Origin: an uncultured Bacteroidales bacterium
Lineage (GTDB): Bacteria; Bacteroidota; Bacteroidia; Bacteroidales; F082
Direction of reading: 5' to 3'
Length of the DNA stretch: 35,580 nucleotides
Assembly: GCA_946405575.1 (NCBI GenBank)
Contig: CAMJHP010000029.1
Location: 1-35,580, forward strand
In this document: one piece after another, positions 1 to 9,400 of the stretch
How the letters are laid out: each line of letters begins with the position of its first letter
Position numbering within the stretch: the stretch's first letter is position 1
Position numbers and translations under genes: made by a program
Notes under the pieces: model-generated
What the model saw: only the letters and a program-made list of their open reading frames with translations
The model's database searches: none
What the model was told of the DNA's origin: nothing

Positions 1-14
1 GCCAATCCTTTTTT

Positions 15-311
15 TTACGCGTCAACGCTCAGACACACTTTTGGGGACAGTATCGTTTCCTTAATGGTCGTTCCGTCAAGGACATAGTACTCATCGTAAT
101 CCGCTCGGTAAACCAAGTATCTCGCATAGTCAAACAATTCCTTGACTGATTCCTCGGTGAGTTTCACCCATTGGATTCTGGGGTTTCTGTCGGCATACAA
201 GCCTCCAGCAATGAAAGCGTTCACGATGTCGTCCCATTCGTATTCGGTATGCTCAAAGATATAGCGGTTGTCGGGCACGCAAGCAGAAAAGAAATCGCTT
301 TTTCTGGACAT
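15..311 (-). CDS. Hypothetical small protein (98 aa)
   Basis: I do not recognise this protein. It is acidic and rich in aromatic residues (many Tyr, Asp and Glu), with no signal peptide, membrane segment or Cys cluster, so it is probably cytosolic. The frame can be extended upstream to a TTG at 320, but the ATG at 311 (MSRKSDFF) is the more natural start. It begins 17 bp after the stop of the BatA-domain gene on the same strand, so it is likely the last gene of that transcription unit within the window. Its codon use looks like its neighbours. No function is proposed. Confidence 0.6.
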   Translation of the reverse strand: MSRKSDFFSACVPDNRYIFEHTEYEWDDIVNAFIAGGLYADRNPRIQWVKLTEESVKELFDYARYLVYRADYDEYYVLDGTTIKETILSPKVCLSVDA

Positions 312-328
312 TTTTTGCAATCATAATG

Positions 329-2353
329 TTACTTCCAAAACCGCAAAACCAATATTTCGCCCAACAACGCCAACAATGCAATCATAGCAAACAGCTTCCA
401 TTGCGAAGACTGGTGCGCCATAGCTTCGACAAGATCGGCGGTGGCGAAATCGGAAGTGTCGAGAACAGCTGCCACATCGAAGCCAGCCTTCTTGAACTGC
501 GCCTCAATGTCATCACGATCGGCAAAGTCCATCTTCGACTCCACACGGCTCTCGTTCCATGCCGTCACGCGGTTTACGGTATCGTTTACGAGTAAGTCAT
601 AGAAACCCGAGGCTGGCAGGTTATCGTTCATATAGAGAAAAACCTTGCCGTTGCGCACTTCAGAGGCAGGCATCTGCTCCAAGCTGCGGTCGGCGCTAGC
701 AAAAAGAAAGCGGCGGTCGCCTTCCAAATTCATATCGTTCAAGACTATCATTTTGTCCTGGCCTATGGTGTAGGAAAGCCTGTTCAGCTGACCGCCCAGA
801 AGTGCCATCTTCACCATCATCGGGACGAATAACGAGTGATCGGCAAGGTCACTCCACTTCGGGTCTAAAGCGGTGGCCAAAACAAAGGTCTGTCCCTGCC
901 CTACTGCCTCGGAAAAGAGCATCGGGTCACCATTCTGAAGGAGCAACAAGGTGCTCGGGATGCCGTTGCTTCTCATACGCAGATGCTTCTTCACTTTGGG
1001 CAAGTCAGCCTGTTGTGGCATATCGAGAATGACATCGCTGAAGAACTCATGCCGCATAGCAAGGTCTTGTGCCACCGTGGCATTGGTGTCAAGTTCCATC
1101 ACTGTGAGTCCGAGCTTATTCAATAGGAAAGAATTGCTGTTTGGGTTGTTTTTCGAAGGGAACACCAGCAAAGCAGCACCATCAGTAACACAATTCAGCA
1201 GCGTCTGCTGCAAAGTTTCGTTGAGATTAGCACTTTCGTTGACGATGATGAACTGGGCTTTGGTGAGTTGGTCCAAATCGAAGCGCGATGGCTCCATCAA
1301 AGTGTAGCGGAACTGCTCGTCGTCCTCGAAAAGCAGGGCGCAATTCGTGGATTCGCTACCCAACTCAATGACGGAAAGGCTTGGCCTCACGCCCAAAACG
1401 AAATCATAAGCGTCATCAAAGGTGATGGGATGGTCGTTCAGCGCCACGCTACAGCGTTGGTCACCGGTGCCGTCCACCACAAACTGCATAACCACTTCTT
1501 GTGTGCCGTTTTTCTCCAAATCGACGGTCGTGGAAGCCACCATCGCACCGTTCATCGTAAAGGTGATAGGCAAGCCTTTCACTTCCTTGTCACTTTGGTT
1601 GATGATGCGCACATTGAGGTCGTTGGTTAAGTCGGGCTGCACCACAGGTGAAGCCAACCACACGGTGTCAATGTAAAGGTTGGACTTGAACTCAGGCGTC
1701 ATTGGCACAACAACAACTTGCATAATAGTATCGGCCTTGGCAGCCGTCAAATCGAAGGTGTTTCTCTGGAAATCAGAATAGACAAACAAAGTTGACGTAC
1801 TGAAACCGTGTTGCTTAGCCAACATCTCAAAACGGTCCACCACCTCTCCCATCGAAACAGGCGCACCATCTGGGTTCATACGGTCGAGCTGGTCAAGCAT
1901 TTCATCCTGATTCATAGGATATTCGTTCTGAATCTCAAAGCTGTTAGTCATCAACAGGTAGCGATTGGAGGGATTGAGCTTATGTACCAAATCCCGAGCC
2001 GACTGCCGTGCATCCTCTATCAAAGTGGTGCGCTGCGACTGCCCCTTCATACTCATCGAGTTGTCAATATAAACACCAACAAGGTTGTTTTCCATATTGA
2101 CATTCAATTGTTTATCAGGATTGTACGGAAAGGCAAAGGCCAGCACCAAGGCCGCGATGAACAGACAACGCAATAACAAAGTAACGAGATATTTCAGTTT
2201 TCGCGTCTTGGCGTTCTCCTGTTGGATGCTACGTAACACAGCGGTATTGCTGAAATACACCAACTTATGCCGCCTGAAATTGAACAGGTGGATAATGATG
2301 GGAATCAGCAGGGCAAGCAAGCCCCAAAGCATATTGGGATAAAGGAAATGCAT
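329..2353 (-). CDS. BatA-domain / VWA-like inner-membrane protein
   Basis: The N-terminus has the paired membrane segments typical of the BatA family (aerotolerance regulator N-terminal domain): about residues 7-25 and 55-73, separated by a basic stretch (NFRRHK). A von Willebrand A-like domain follows, with a MIDAS-type metal site DNSMS at residues 97-101. A last membrane helix lies at about 652-672. The length (674 aa) fits the long Bacteroidota BatA-domain proteins rather than the short canonical BatA of the bat stress operon, and no moxR or batB-E neighbours are present. I chose the ATG at 2353 (MHFLYPNML), because the upstream frame start at 2392 is a TTG and the family begins right before the first helix. 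A -7 box lies at 2372-2379. Role: membrane-anchored, probably metal-dependent protein interaction; the exact function is unknown. Confidence 0.85.
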   Translation of the reverse strand: MHFLYPNMLWGLLALLIPIIIHLFNFRRHKLVYFSNTAVLRSIQQENAKTRKLKYLVTLLLRCLFIAALVLAFAFPYNPDKQLNVNMENNLVGVYIDNSMSMKGQSQRTTLIEDARQSARDLVHKLNPSNRYLLMTNSFEIQNEYPMNQDEMLDQLDRMNPDGAPVSMGEVVDRFEMLAKQHGFSTSTLFVYSDFQRNTFDLTAAKADTIMQVVVVPMTPEFKSNLYIDTVWLASPVVQPDLTNDLNVRIINQSDKEVKGLPITFTMNGAMVASTTVDLEKNGTQEVVMQFVVDGTGDQRCSVALNDHPITFDDAYDFVLGVRPSLSVIELGSESTNCALLFEDDEQFRYTLMEPSRFDLDQLTKAQFIIVNESANLNETLQQTLLNCVTDGAALLVFPSKNNPNSNSFLLNKLGLTVMELDTNATVAQDLAMRHEFFSDVILDMPQQADLPKVKKHLRMRSNGIPSTLLLLQNGDPMLFSEAVGQGQTFVLATALDPKWSDLADHSLFVPMMVKMALLGGQLNRLSYTIGQDKMIVLNDMNLEGDRRFLFASADRSLEQMPASEVRNGKVFLYMNDNLPASGFYDLLVNDTVNRVTAWNESRVESKMDFADRDDIEAQFKKAGFDVAAVLDTSDFATADLVEAMAHQSSQWKLFAMIALLALLGEILVLRFWK

Positions 2354-2371
2354 AGCCAAATAATGAGGCTG

Positions 2372-2379
2372 CAAAGGTA
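2372..2379 (-). promoter_or_regulatory. Bacteroidota -7 element upstream of the BatA-domain gene
   Basis: On the minus strand the sequence reads TACCTTTG, a match to the Bacteroidota -7 consensus TAnnTTTG, 18 nt before the chosen ATG at 2353. It suggests that the BatA-domain gene can be transcribed separately from the upstream beta-barrel gene, whose stop codon is at 2389. Confidence 0.5.
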
Positions 2380-2388
2380 AGAAAACTT

Positions 2389-3213
2389 TCAAAATCCGAA
2401 CAAATGGCCGCGGCTACTTCTGCGACGGTTGCGGTCTCTAGAAAAAGTAGAGCAAGCATCATAAAAACCGCTCTCCAATGGGATGGAAACTCCTAACGTG
2501 ACCTCCAAACCTTGAGGCCAACGCTGTCCCGTAATTTGATAGGCATGAACATTGACAGCATCTGCGACCCCGTTTTTCTCATATGGTGAATAGCTGTCAA
2601 CAACACCTTGATGAAATGCCACCGTAAATTTCAACAACACATCCTGATACCAGATGTTCACCTTACTACGAAAGCCTAAACCTGCAAATACTCCAGCATG
2701 AATCAAAGACATATTGGCACTATCAACGGCTATAGTATCATTAAATGCAGTTGGGGCCGTCCTCTCTAATTGGATTTTTCCAAACATACACATTCCGGTC
2801 TCCGCTCCCACTGTAACGAAAGGTTGAAAGTACGGTTTCAATCCCCATATCAATTCCAAAGGAAGTCGCAAATCGACATAAGAAGTTGAAATCGAATAAT
2901 GAACTTGAGCCCCTGAATTAGCATGCACATATTTCATATCAGTACCACGTTTGACATACATAACTTCGGGCGAGAGATTCACTGCATTCGTTATAGGAAT
3001 ATCCAAATAGACACCTCCCATTGGGGTGAAAACAAGAGATTGGGGCAAACGCTTCAATGCAGGATTATTGAAATAATACATTCTAGGCATATTCACGCCG
3101 CCCTTGAGACCTACAGCAAATGTTTTATCCACCGGCGTGTTTCGAGTCATTTGACCCATTGTGCCAGTGCTGAAAAAGCAAATTGCGCACACTATCAAAA
3201 TGTATTTCTTCAT
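2389..3213 (-). CDS. Outer-membrane beta-barrel protein (PorT-like fold)
   Basis: The protein has a clear signal peptide (residues 1-20, MKKYILIVCAICFF then cleavage near TMG-Q). The mature part is a run of alternating polar/hydrophobic strands with aromatic belts, e.g. GLKGGVNMPRMYYF and AGVFAGLGFRSKVN, which is typical of the 8-strand outer-membrane beta-barrel family (PorT/OMP_b-brl) common in Bacteroidota. At 274 aa the size is normal for the family. The C-terminus is odd: after the last strand there is an Arg/Ser-rich tail (SRDRNRRRSSRGHLFGF) instead of a barrel-closing aromatic end. It follows the lipoprotein gene by 21 bp and is probably co-transcribed. No substrate can be assigned. 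Confidence 0.8.
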   Translation of the reverse strand: MKKYILIVCAICFFSTGTMGQMTRNTPVDKTFAVGLKGGVNMPRMYYFNNPALKRLPQSLVFTPMGGVYLDIPITNAVNLSPEVMYVKRGTDMKYVHANSGAQVHYSISTSYVDLRLPLELIWGLKPYFQPFVTVGAETGMCMFGKIQLERTAPTAFNDTIAVDSANMSLIHAGVFAGLGFRSKVNIWYQDVLLKFTVAFHQGVVDSYSPYEKNGVADAVNVHAYQITGQRWPQGLEVTLGVSIPLESGFYDACSTFSRDRNRRRSSRGHLFGF

Positions 3214-3234
3214 TGCTTTACTTTAATGATGGAT

Positions 3235-3882
3235 TTATTGCCAGGGCCATACACACATTTCCGCCAAACCATCGCCGTCCTTGTAATAATAATACGTACC
3301 CGGGGTTGGTGCTTGATCGCCTATGGACTTCAAAACGACAATAGCCATGCGAAAATCTGACAAACCTGCTGATGTCTTTGTGCCACACATGACCACACCG
3401 CGCTTTACATGAATATCCGCACTAATATCTTTGTTTTCGGTAAAATAAACCGTGAAATCATTGTCGTTTCCCATAACGAATGCAGTATCGGTACGGAGTT
3501 CGGTGGATTCAGCGAACTCCACAACAACAATCCCATTGTGCTGCTTGCTGAAACGCATATAGACATCGGGGTAAGGAACCGGCGACGAAACATTCCAAAG
3601 ATTAGTCTTCACCAACATATTCGTATGGACCACATATGCATCTTCTTCTATGGTGTCAGGAACAACAATGTCGACAGGAACGGCACCCGTCGGAATACCC
3701 TGAAACATCTCCTCAAACTTAACCCGAAGAGAGTCTGGAATCACCGAATCGATGTCTTGAACATAGTATTCATCTCCAATAAGGGCTATGGTTTTGCCAT
3801 TATTCTCCTTGATGCAAGAACTCAATATGATGCCACTTATCACCAAAATCAAAAAGCCATATATGACTCCCTTTCTTTTCAT
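3235..3882 (-). CDS. Putative lipoprotein, unknown function
   Basis: A short basic N-terminus, a hydrophobic stretch and the lipobox LSSC (Cys23) indicate a lipoprotein processed by signal peptidase II. The remainder (215 aa in total) is a beta-rich exported domain of no family I recognise. The ATG at 3882 (MKRKGVIYG) is preferred over the in-frame GTG at 3891 because it places the charged n-region directly before the hydrophobic core. The gene starts 22 bp after the stop of the 840-aa T9SS cargo and ends 21 bp before the beta-barrel gene, so the three probably form one operon: a secreted protein, a lipoprotein and a barrel, all acting at the cell envelope. Confidence 0.75.
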   Translation of the reverse strand: MKRKGVIYGFLILVISGIILSSCIKENNGKTIALIGDEYYVQDIDSVIPDSLRVKFEEMFQGIPTGAVPVDIVVPDTIEEDAYVVHTNMLVKTNLWNVSSPVPYPDVYMRFSKQHNGIVVVEFAESTELRTDTAFVMGNDNDFTVYFTENKDISADIHVKRGVVMCGTKTSAGLSDFRMAIVVLKSIGDQAPTPGTYYYYKDGDGLAEMCVWPWQ

Positions 3883-3904
3883 TTTCAACACAATTTATTC
3901 ATTT

Positions 3905-6427
3905 TTATCTAATAATCACCTTTTTAGCAACGGTTCCTCCTTTTCCATTGGCAACAAAGAAATAAATGCCCTTGCGAACTCTCAGGTCATACTCCAATGT
4001 TTTAGGATCCATATCATTGTAGGTCACAAAACTATCAATCAAGTTGCCCATCGCATCATACACCTTTATGTCGACTTTTCCTTCAAAACGATTGAAAGCA
4101 AGCGTCATCTGCCCGTTGTTGGGATTGGGGATGACACTGAAGTCGGATTGAATAGCGTTCTGTTCATCAATGTCAAGGAAAGAGGACTTGAGAAAGATTT
4201 TGCAAGTATCAATGTCGCAGCTATTACTCATAATAGCGGTAAGGGTGACATAATCGTCATCGCGGTCGGCTACATATACCGTACATTCACTATAACAGGT
4301 GTCGTTTTGTATCTTTACGCCTCCAGGGATGGTGTCGATAGCCCAAGAAGGCTTGCTAATAGACCATTTGCAGGAGTTCCAAAGGCATCCGGTTGTGTCA
4401 TGTATTGTTTCCTTTACTCTAAAAGTGTATTGGAATGAGAAGAACTCTGTGTTTGTGACTACATAAACAGTGTCATTGACATTAGGGTCAGGGTAGCCCG
4501 TCCAAACCGTTGACCCGTTGTTAGGGTAAGGCTGGATTTTATCAGGATTGAGAGAGTATTTCATGTTTTTAATATAAAAGGTCTGTTCCAAATGACAGCC
4601 TTCTGTAGTCAAGCCTTCAAATGTATAGGTGGTGTCATTATGGAATTCGTAAGGCTGTTTATTGCCCTGCTCATCCTCCCAAAAGCCAGAAATGACATCA
4701 CACTCACCTCGAATTGTGTCAGCATCACGGGTTTTTGGCATATTGACGGTAACTGCAACATTTATGTCTCCTGTATAGCCGGCAATGTTGTCGGTTATAA
4801 TGCACCTGTATGAGGTGCTCTGCGTTGGTGAGGCAATTGGGTTGGGGATATTTGGATTGTTCAGACCAGTTATTGGTGTCCAAGAATAACTGAAGTCGCC
4901 AGATCCACCACTAACATCAACTTGCAATTGTGTGCTCTCTCCCTCGCAAATGGGATCTGGAGTGTCAGCCAAAACAGTTAAAGCACTGGTGCCTACGTGG
5001 ATGATGGTTTGGTCGGTGCTGATGCATTGGCCTTGCGGGTTGGTGACGGTCAACACGAACTCATAATCTCGGGGTTCGTTTAACACTACTGTCTGAGTGC
5101 TTGGACTATTCGGGTTCACCACCATATCGGCAGGCTCCCAATGGTAGGAGAAGGAATCCGATCCACCTGAACCGCTCAATTGAGCCGTAAGACCAGGATA
5201 AGGTAAATTTTGGTCTTCACCAGCATCGGCAACCGGTTGGTCATATACGGTCAGATTCAAACGGACAATGCTGTCGCAACCATAATTGGTATTTAGTGTG
5301 TGTGGATAGTTGGAAACGGAATGGTCAATGGAGGTGCCAAAGAAATTGTAGCTTTCGCCGGAGCATATAGCAGCGTCGATGGTTGTTTCATCGTAAGAAG
5401 GATGGACAGTAATTCCAACATTCACATCCTGTGAATTGTTCCAATCCACGTCCACGATGTGACAATAATAGGTAGTTGTGCCCACATTGGGGGTAGCCAC
5501 CGGATGTGGTGATGTCGGGTTGTCTAAAGTATTGGCAGGAGTCCAATTATAGGTGTAATTACCTGAGCCATTCACGGGAAGAGCATGCAGTGTGGTCGAT
5601 TCACTTTCACAAAGCTCATTATCATCAGCTGTAGCTGACGCGCTCATACTTCCCACATAAACAGTACATTCAGGCGCGCCAACCAACACAAGTTCACGGA
5701 AGGAAATGTCATCCAAGCCAAAATCGTTGCCACTCCCCCCTGTGTTTTGGTTCAGTATGGTGATGGTGGCAGAAGTGGCACTGCCACTAAACCATAGTTC
5801 ATAGAACTGTTCCCAGATATAACGCTCGGGCGGAGCCGAAAACACCTCTCCGATTTGAATGCCATTGATACTGAATTGGAGCAAGGCCACTTCATTGGCT
5901 TGACCTGCCAAAGTACAGACCCAAGTCGAGAAAGCATAGTATTTATTTGGCTGGACGGTTATCTGTTCTGTCCACACATTGGTGTTTGGAGAAGTAGCTC
6001 CATTGACAATCATAAAGTTGCCATTGTCGCCATGCCCCTGACCAAAGAAATTTTCATGATGCAGGCTGGCATCATTATCCACATAATAAGTCCCCTCATT
6101 CCAGAGGTTAGTGTTGTACTCGTAGGCTGAGGTAAAACCCGTATTACCTTGACTGAAATCGCCATTAGTGACGCTCTCGGCACCTGGAGCATAACCCGAG
6201 CAAGTGTAAGTCGTAGTCACCGTAGGCGAAGCCACCACTACCGGTCCCTCAGTTGTCGACAAACCCATAGCAGGCGACCACTGGTAATAAGTGGCCCCCG
6301 AGGCTGTCAATGTCACTGACTCACCTGGTTGAATGTTAGCTGATGGCGGAGTAATGGTGACAGGCTGTGCGATGACACACACAGCTGAAAAAGCCAATAA
6401 AAGAATGAACAAATACCTTTTTCTCAT
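3905..6427 (-). CDS. T9SS-secreted multi-domain surface protein with Ig/PKD-like repeats
   Basis: Signal peptide at residues 1-20 (MRKRYLFILLLAFSAVCVIA). Then an Ig/PKD-like module (about 22-88), a galactose-binding-like beta-sandwich starting at NGDFSQG (about 88-260), several PKD-like modules ending in patterns such as GTTTYYCHI and STSYRCII, one Cys module with the CDSIVRLNLTV signature, and a C-terminal T9SS type A sorting domain of about 75 residues (IPNPNNGQMTL, IKVYDAMGNLI, GIYFFVANG, KKVIIR). The protein should be exported by Sec, cross the outer membrane by T9SS and be anchored at the surface. I chose ATG 6427 because it starts the signal peptide and is preceded by a purine-rich AGAGGAAG; upstream frame codons are not credible. 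The modular make-up resembles its upstream neighbour, so they may be paralogues. Probable role: adhesion or glycan binding; no catalytic domain was seen. Confidence 0.85.
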   Translation of the reverse strand: MRKRYLFILLLAFSAVCVIAQPVTITPPSANIQPGESVTLTASGATYYQWSPAMGLSTTEGPVVVASPTVTTTYTCSGYAPGAESVTNGDFSQGNTGFTSAYEYNTNLWNEGTYYVDNDASLHHENFFGQGHGDNGNFMIVNGATSPNTNVWTEQITVQPNKYYAFSTWVCTLAGQANEVALLQFSINGIQIGEVFSAPPERYIWEQFYELWFSGSATSATITILNQNTGGSGNDFGLDDISFRELVLVGAPECTVYVGSMSASATADDNELCESESTTLHALPVNGSGNYTYNWTPANTLDNPTSPHPVATPNVGTTTYYCHIVDVDWNNSQDVNVGITVHPSYDETTIDAAICSGESYNFFGTSIDHSVSNYPHTLNTNYGCDSIVRLNLTVYDQPVADAGEDQNLPYPGLTAQLSGSGGSDSFSYHWEPADMVVNPNSPSTQTVVLNEPRDYEFVLTVTNPQGQCISTDQTIIHVGTSALTVLADTPDPICEGESTQLQVDVSGGSGDFSYSWTPITGLNNPNIPNPIASPTQSTSYRCIITDNIAGYTGDINVAVTVNMPKTRDADTIRGECDVISGFWEDEQGNKQPYEFHNDTTYTFEGLTTEGCHLEQTFYIKNMKYSLNPDKIQPYPNNGSTVWTGYPDPNVNDTVYVVTNTEFFSFQYTFRVKETIHDTTGCLWNSCKWSISKPSWAIDTIPGGVKIQNDTCYSECTVYVADRDDDYVTLTAIMSNSCDIDTCKIFLKSSFLDIDEQNAIQSDFSVIPNPNNGQMTLAFNRFEGKVDIKVYDAMGNLIDSFVTYNDMDPKTLEYDLRVRKGIYFFVANGKGGTVAKKVIIR

Positions 6428-6445
6428 AGCGCTTCCTCTTTGGTG

Positions 6446-6453
6446 CAAAAATA
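6446..6453 (-). promoter_or_regulatory. -7 promoter element for the 840-aa T9SS cargo gene
   Basis: Minus-strand TATTTTTG matches TAnnTTTG and lies 18 nt before the ATG at 6427, inside the 72-bp gap after the stop of the larger T9SS gene. No convincing -33 TTTG at the normal spacing was found, so this is moderate evidence for independent transcription of the 840-aa gene. Confidence 0.5.
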
Positions 6454-6499
6454 ACAAATTTTTCCTAGCTCTTTCGGTTTTGACAATCATAAATTCGAC

Positions 6500-9400
6500 T
6501 TATCTGCAAAGGATTATGCGTTTTTTCACAATTCCATAAATCGTCTTGATTTCAAGCAGATATACTGATGGTATATAACTACCAAGATTCAACTCAACAC
6601 TGTCAGATCCATCGCATTCACGCGTTTCTAACATCTGACCCATCATATCAATCAAACGGAGGCTCTCGATGCCTTCCGCTTCGATAGTGACCTTACCATT
6701 TGTTGGATTGGGGAAAATACGTACTTCATTCAGATTGTCATCAACTCCAAAGAAACCTGCTAGGATTTCGAATGTGCGTTCCATCTCGCCACACTCTTCA
6801 ACATTGAAACGGGCTGTTAGGATGACTGACCCTGGTGTTGTGACCAAAACACGGCAGAAGCCATCCCCTTGCTCCAGAATTTGCCAATCAGGATTAGACA
6901 ACGACCAAGTGACAGGGCCTGCCAATCCCTCCGTATCGATTTGATAACGATAGATGCCACTGATCAGACTTGAAGCAACGTATACGTTTGATGCGCCACT
7001 GATGGTACCCAATTGTTCAGAGTCCTTCACGGTCAAATTCAGCAATTGAACCGAACTGATGCACCCGTTTTGCGCAAACACGGTATCATGCGGGATTTCG
7101 TAAACGCCAGGCCCATAAGTAACACCTTGGAATGTATATGAGTTGCACGCCGAAAGCGGCTCATCAAGTTGGATATCCGGCTGGATGAAGGTCACATTCA
7201 AATAAACAGTGCTGTCGCAACCGTCAGAGGTTAGAAAAGCGTGTGAAGCTTGGCCATTCTCACTGAAATAATGGTCATACCACAAGAAAGCCTCGCAAGC
7301 CAAGGTATCCAATTGCTTCTCTATCTCAGGCGTAAGGCTGAAGTGCATAGTTACTATGCTGTCGCAACCTGTCAATGACGATATGAGAGTAGCTGTAAAT
7401 TCTTCCCCATCTTCCTCAAACAGATGATCTTGCCACCATACTGGCTTGCAATTCTCCATCTCAACAACCGTTGTATCAGACGGCTGGACAATCGTTAGAT
7501 GATAGAAAATGATGCTATCGCATTGGGTGACGGCGGTTTTCAAGGAATCATACACAATAGCATCCTCAAAATACTGAACACCATGCCATTCAAAGCCATA
7601 ACATTGCGGCTCAATCGACTCGCCCTCCAACTCATAGTCACGGCCTAAATCCAAACTGAGATATATGATTGAGTCGCACACAACTCCATCGCCAGGAATG
7701 AACCAAGAATCTTGGATATGCATCTGGTTTTCATCGTAAACATAAGTGCTGTCGTTTCGGGGCCAATAAAATATGCCACAAGCCTTCTGGGATTCTATTT
7801 TTGTAGAATAGTCATCGAAAACAAGTTGTTGCTCCAAGGTTTTGATACAACCATATTCAGTCACTGTATCAAAATGCATCAATTGTTCCAAACCATCTGA
7901 ACGATAATAGATATGCCCGTGCCATACGAATTCATCATGGCATGTCGTCTGCGGAATAGGCTCCATTGTATACTCGTTATGATGAACAATGATATTATGA
8001 TGAATGGTGTGAGGACATGGCTCGTTTACCATTACATTAATGACTGTATCCTCAACATATTGAATGCCTTCAAATTCAACCATTTCACAATCCTCATGTG
8101 ATTGCCATTCATCCTGAACGCTTACAACCGAAACATGTACCGGGCCAAGAATAACTTCACCACATGAATTCTGCACATAATAACGAATCCAACAATCGTT
8201 GGAAATGACCGCCGCAGTGTCGAAGGGCGCATAAGTTCCATACTGCTCAGATGCCTTCTCCCATCTTCTGATGTGAAGACCATTGGGCTGGCATTTCCAT
8301 TCGACCAAAACTTGAGGCCAATCTATGACTTCACCGTCACAGACCTCCAAATCGTGTAACTGCTGGCCACCTACAATGCTCACTGTAGGGGCTTCGCTGA
8401 CATAAAAAGGTACTGGATTGCTGGTCACTGGTACGTCAGCGCAATCGTTGTCGACCACATAACGGAGCCAGTAACTTCCATATTCCAAATTGAAAGATGC
8501 GGGATTAAACTCATTGTTCCAAGGGCCGTATTCCGATGTAGCGTATTCCCAACCTGTAGTGCCACCATTCTCAAACGATGGGGCAGTCACATTCAAAATG
8601 CCAATCGAAGAACAAACCTCTATCGGGTTGGGTGACTCAAGTTGCTCTGTAATCACTGGCATATGGTTGATGGTTAGGTTCAGGGTAAATGTGCTGTCGC
8701 AGATTTGCGGGTCGTTACTGATTATTATCGTATCATATATACCTGTTTCATAGTATGTTCTATTTGTTTTATTCCAATAATAAGAATTACACTCCGTTTC
8801 GTATTGAACAGGAGCAACATAGGCATCACCCAATGTGAAATGCCATGAAACTGTTCTTTGGCAGCCTTCAGGAGTGGTAATTTGGGTGCTGTAGTCAGCT
8901 GTATGGTTACAATACACATCATAATGGTACATAGGAGCGCAAGCGGCCAATTCTCCTTCATCAATGGGCTCAGTGGGATAGACGGTAATGGAAACCGCAT
9001 TGGAAAAATCGTCACCACAATCATTAATTGCCTTATATCGAATAAGGCATCCATTATAAACATTGTATGAAATTGACGGAATACTATTGCCCGTAATATC
9101 TTGCCAAATGCCATCCAAAAAAACTTGCCAACAGCCTGTTGCATCGGAAGGAGTGAATTGAGGTTGACTCAAAGTCAGCGTCAAACCTTCGCAGATGCCT
9201 GCTGGAGCAGTAATGTCAGTTACATTCGGTGCTGTGCTCACCGTGATTTGAACGGTGTTGCTATAACTCAGCCCGCAGTCATTATCGGCACAATAACGGA
9301 CATTGTACACATTGTTGCCGTCGGGCTGATACTGTATCGTACTTGGTGCATTCCCCCATTGCCCTCCTATCGGCTGTATTTGCCATCCCGAAGTCGCAGG

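Noticed and set aside
329..2353. Aerotolerance (bat) operon
   Set aside because: Only a single BatA-domain protein is present; there are no moxR, batB, batC, batD or batE neighbours.
3788..4438. 216-aa plus-strand frame across the lipoprotein and T9SS cargo genes
   Set aside because: It crosses the boundary of two well-supported minus-strand genes and has no recognisable domain or promoter.
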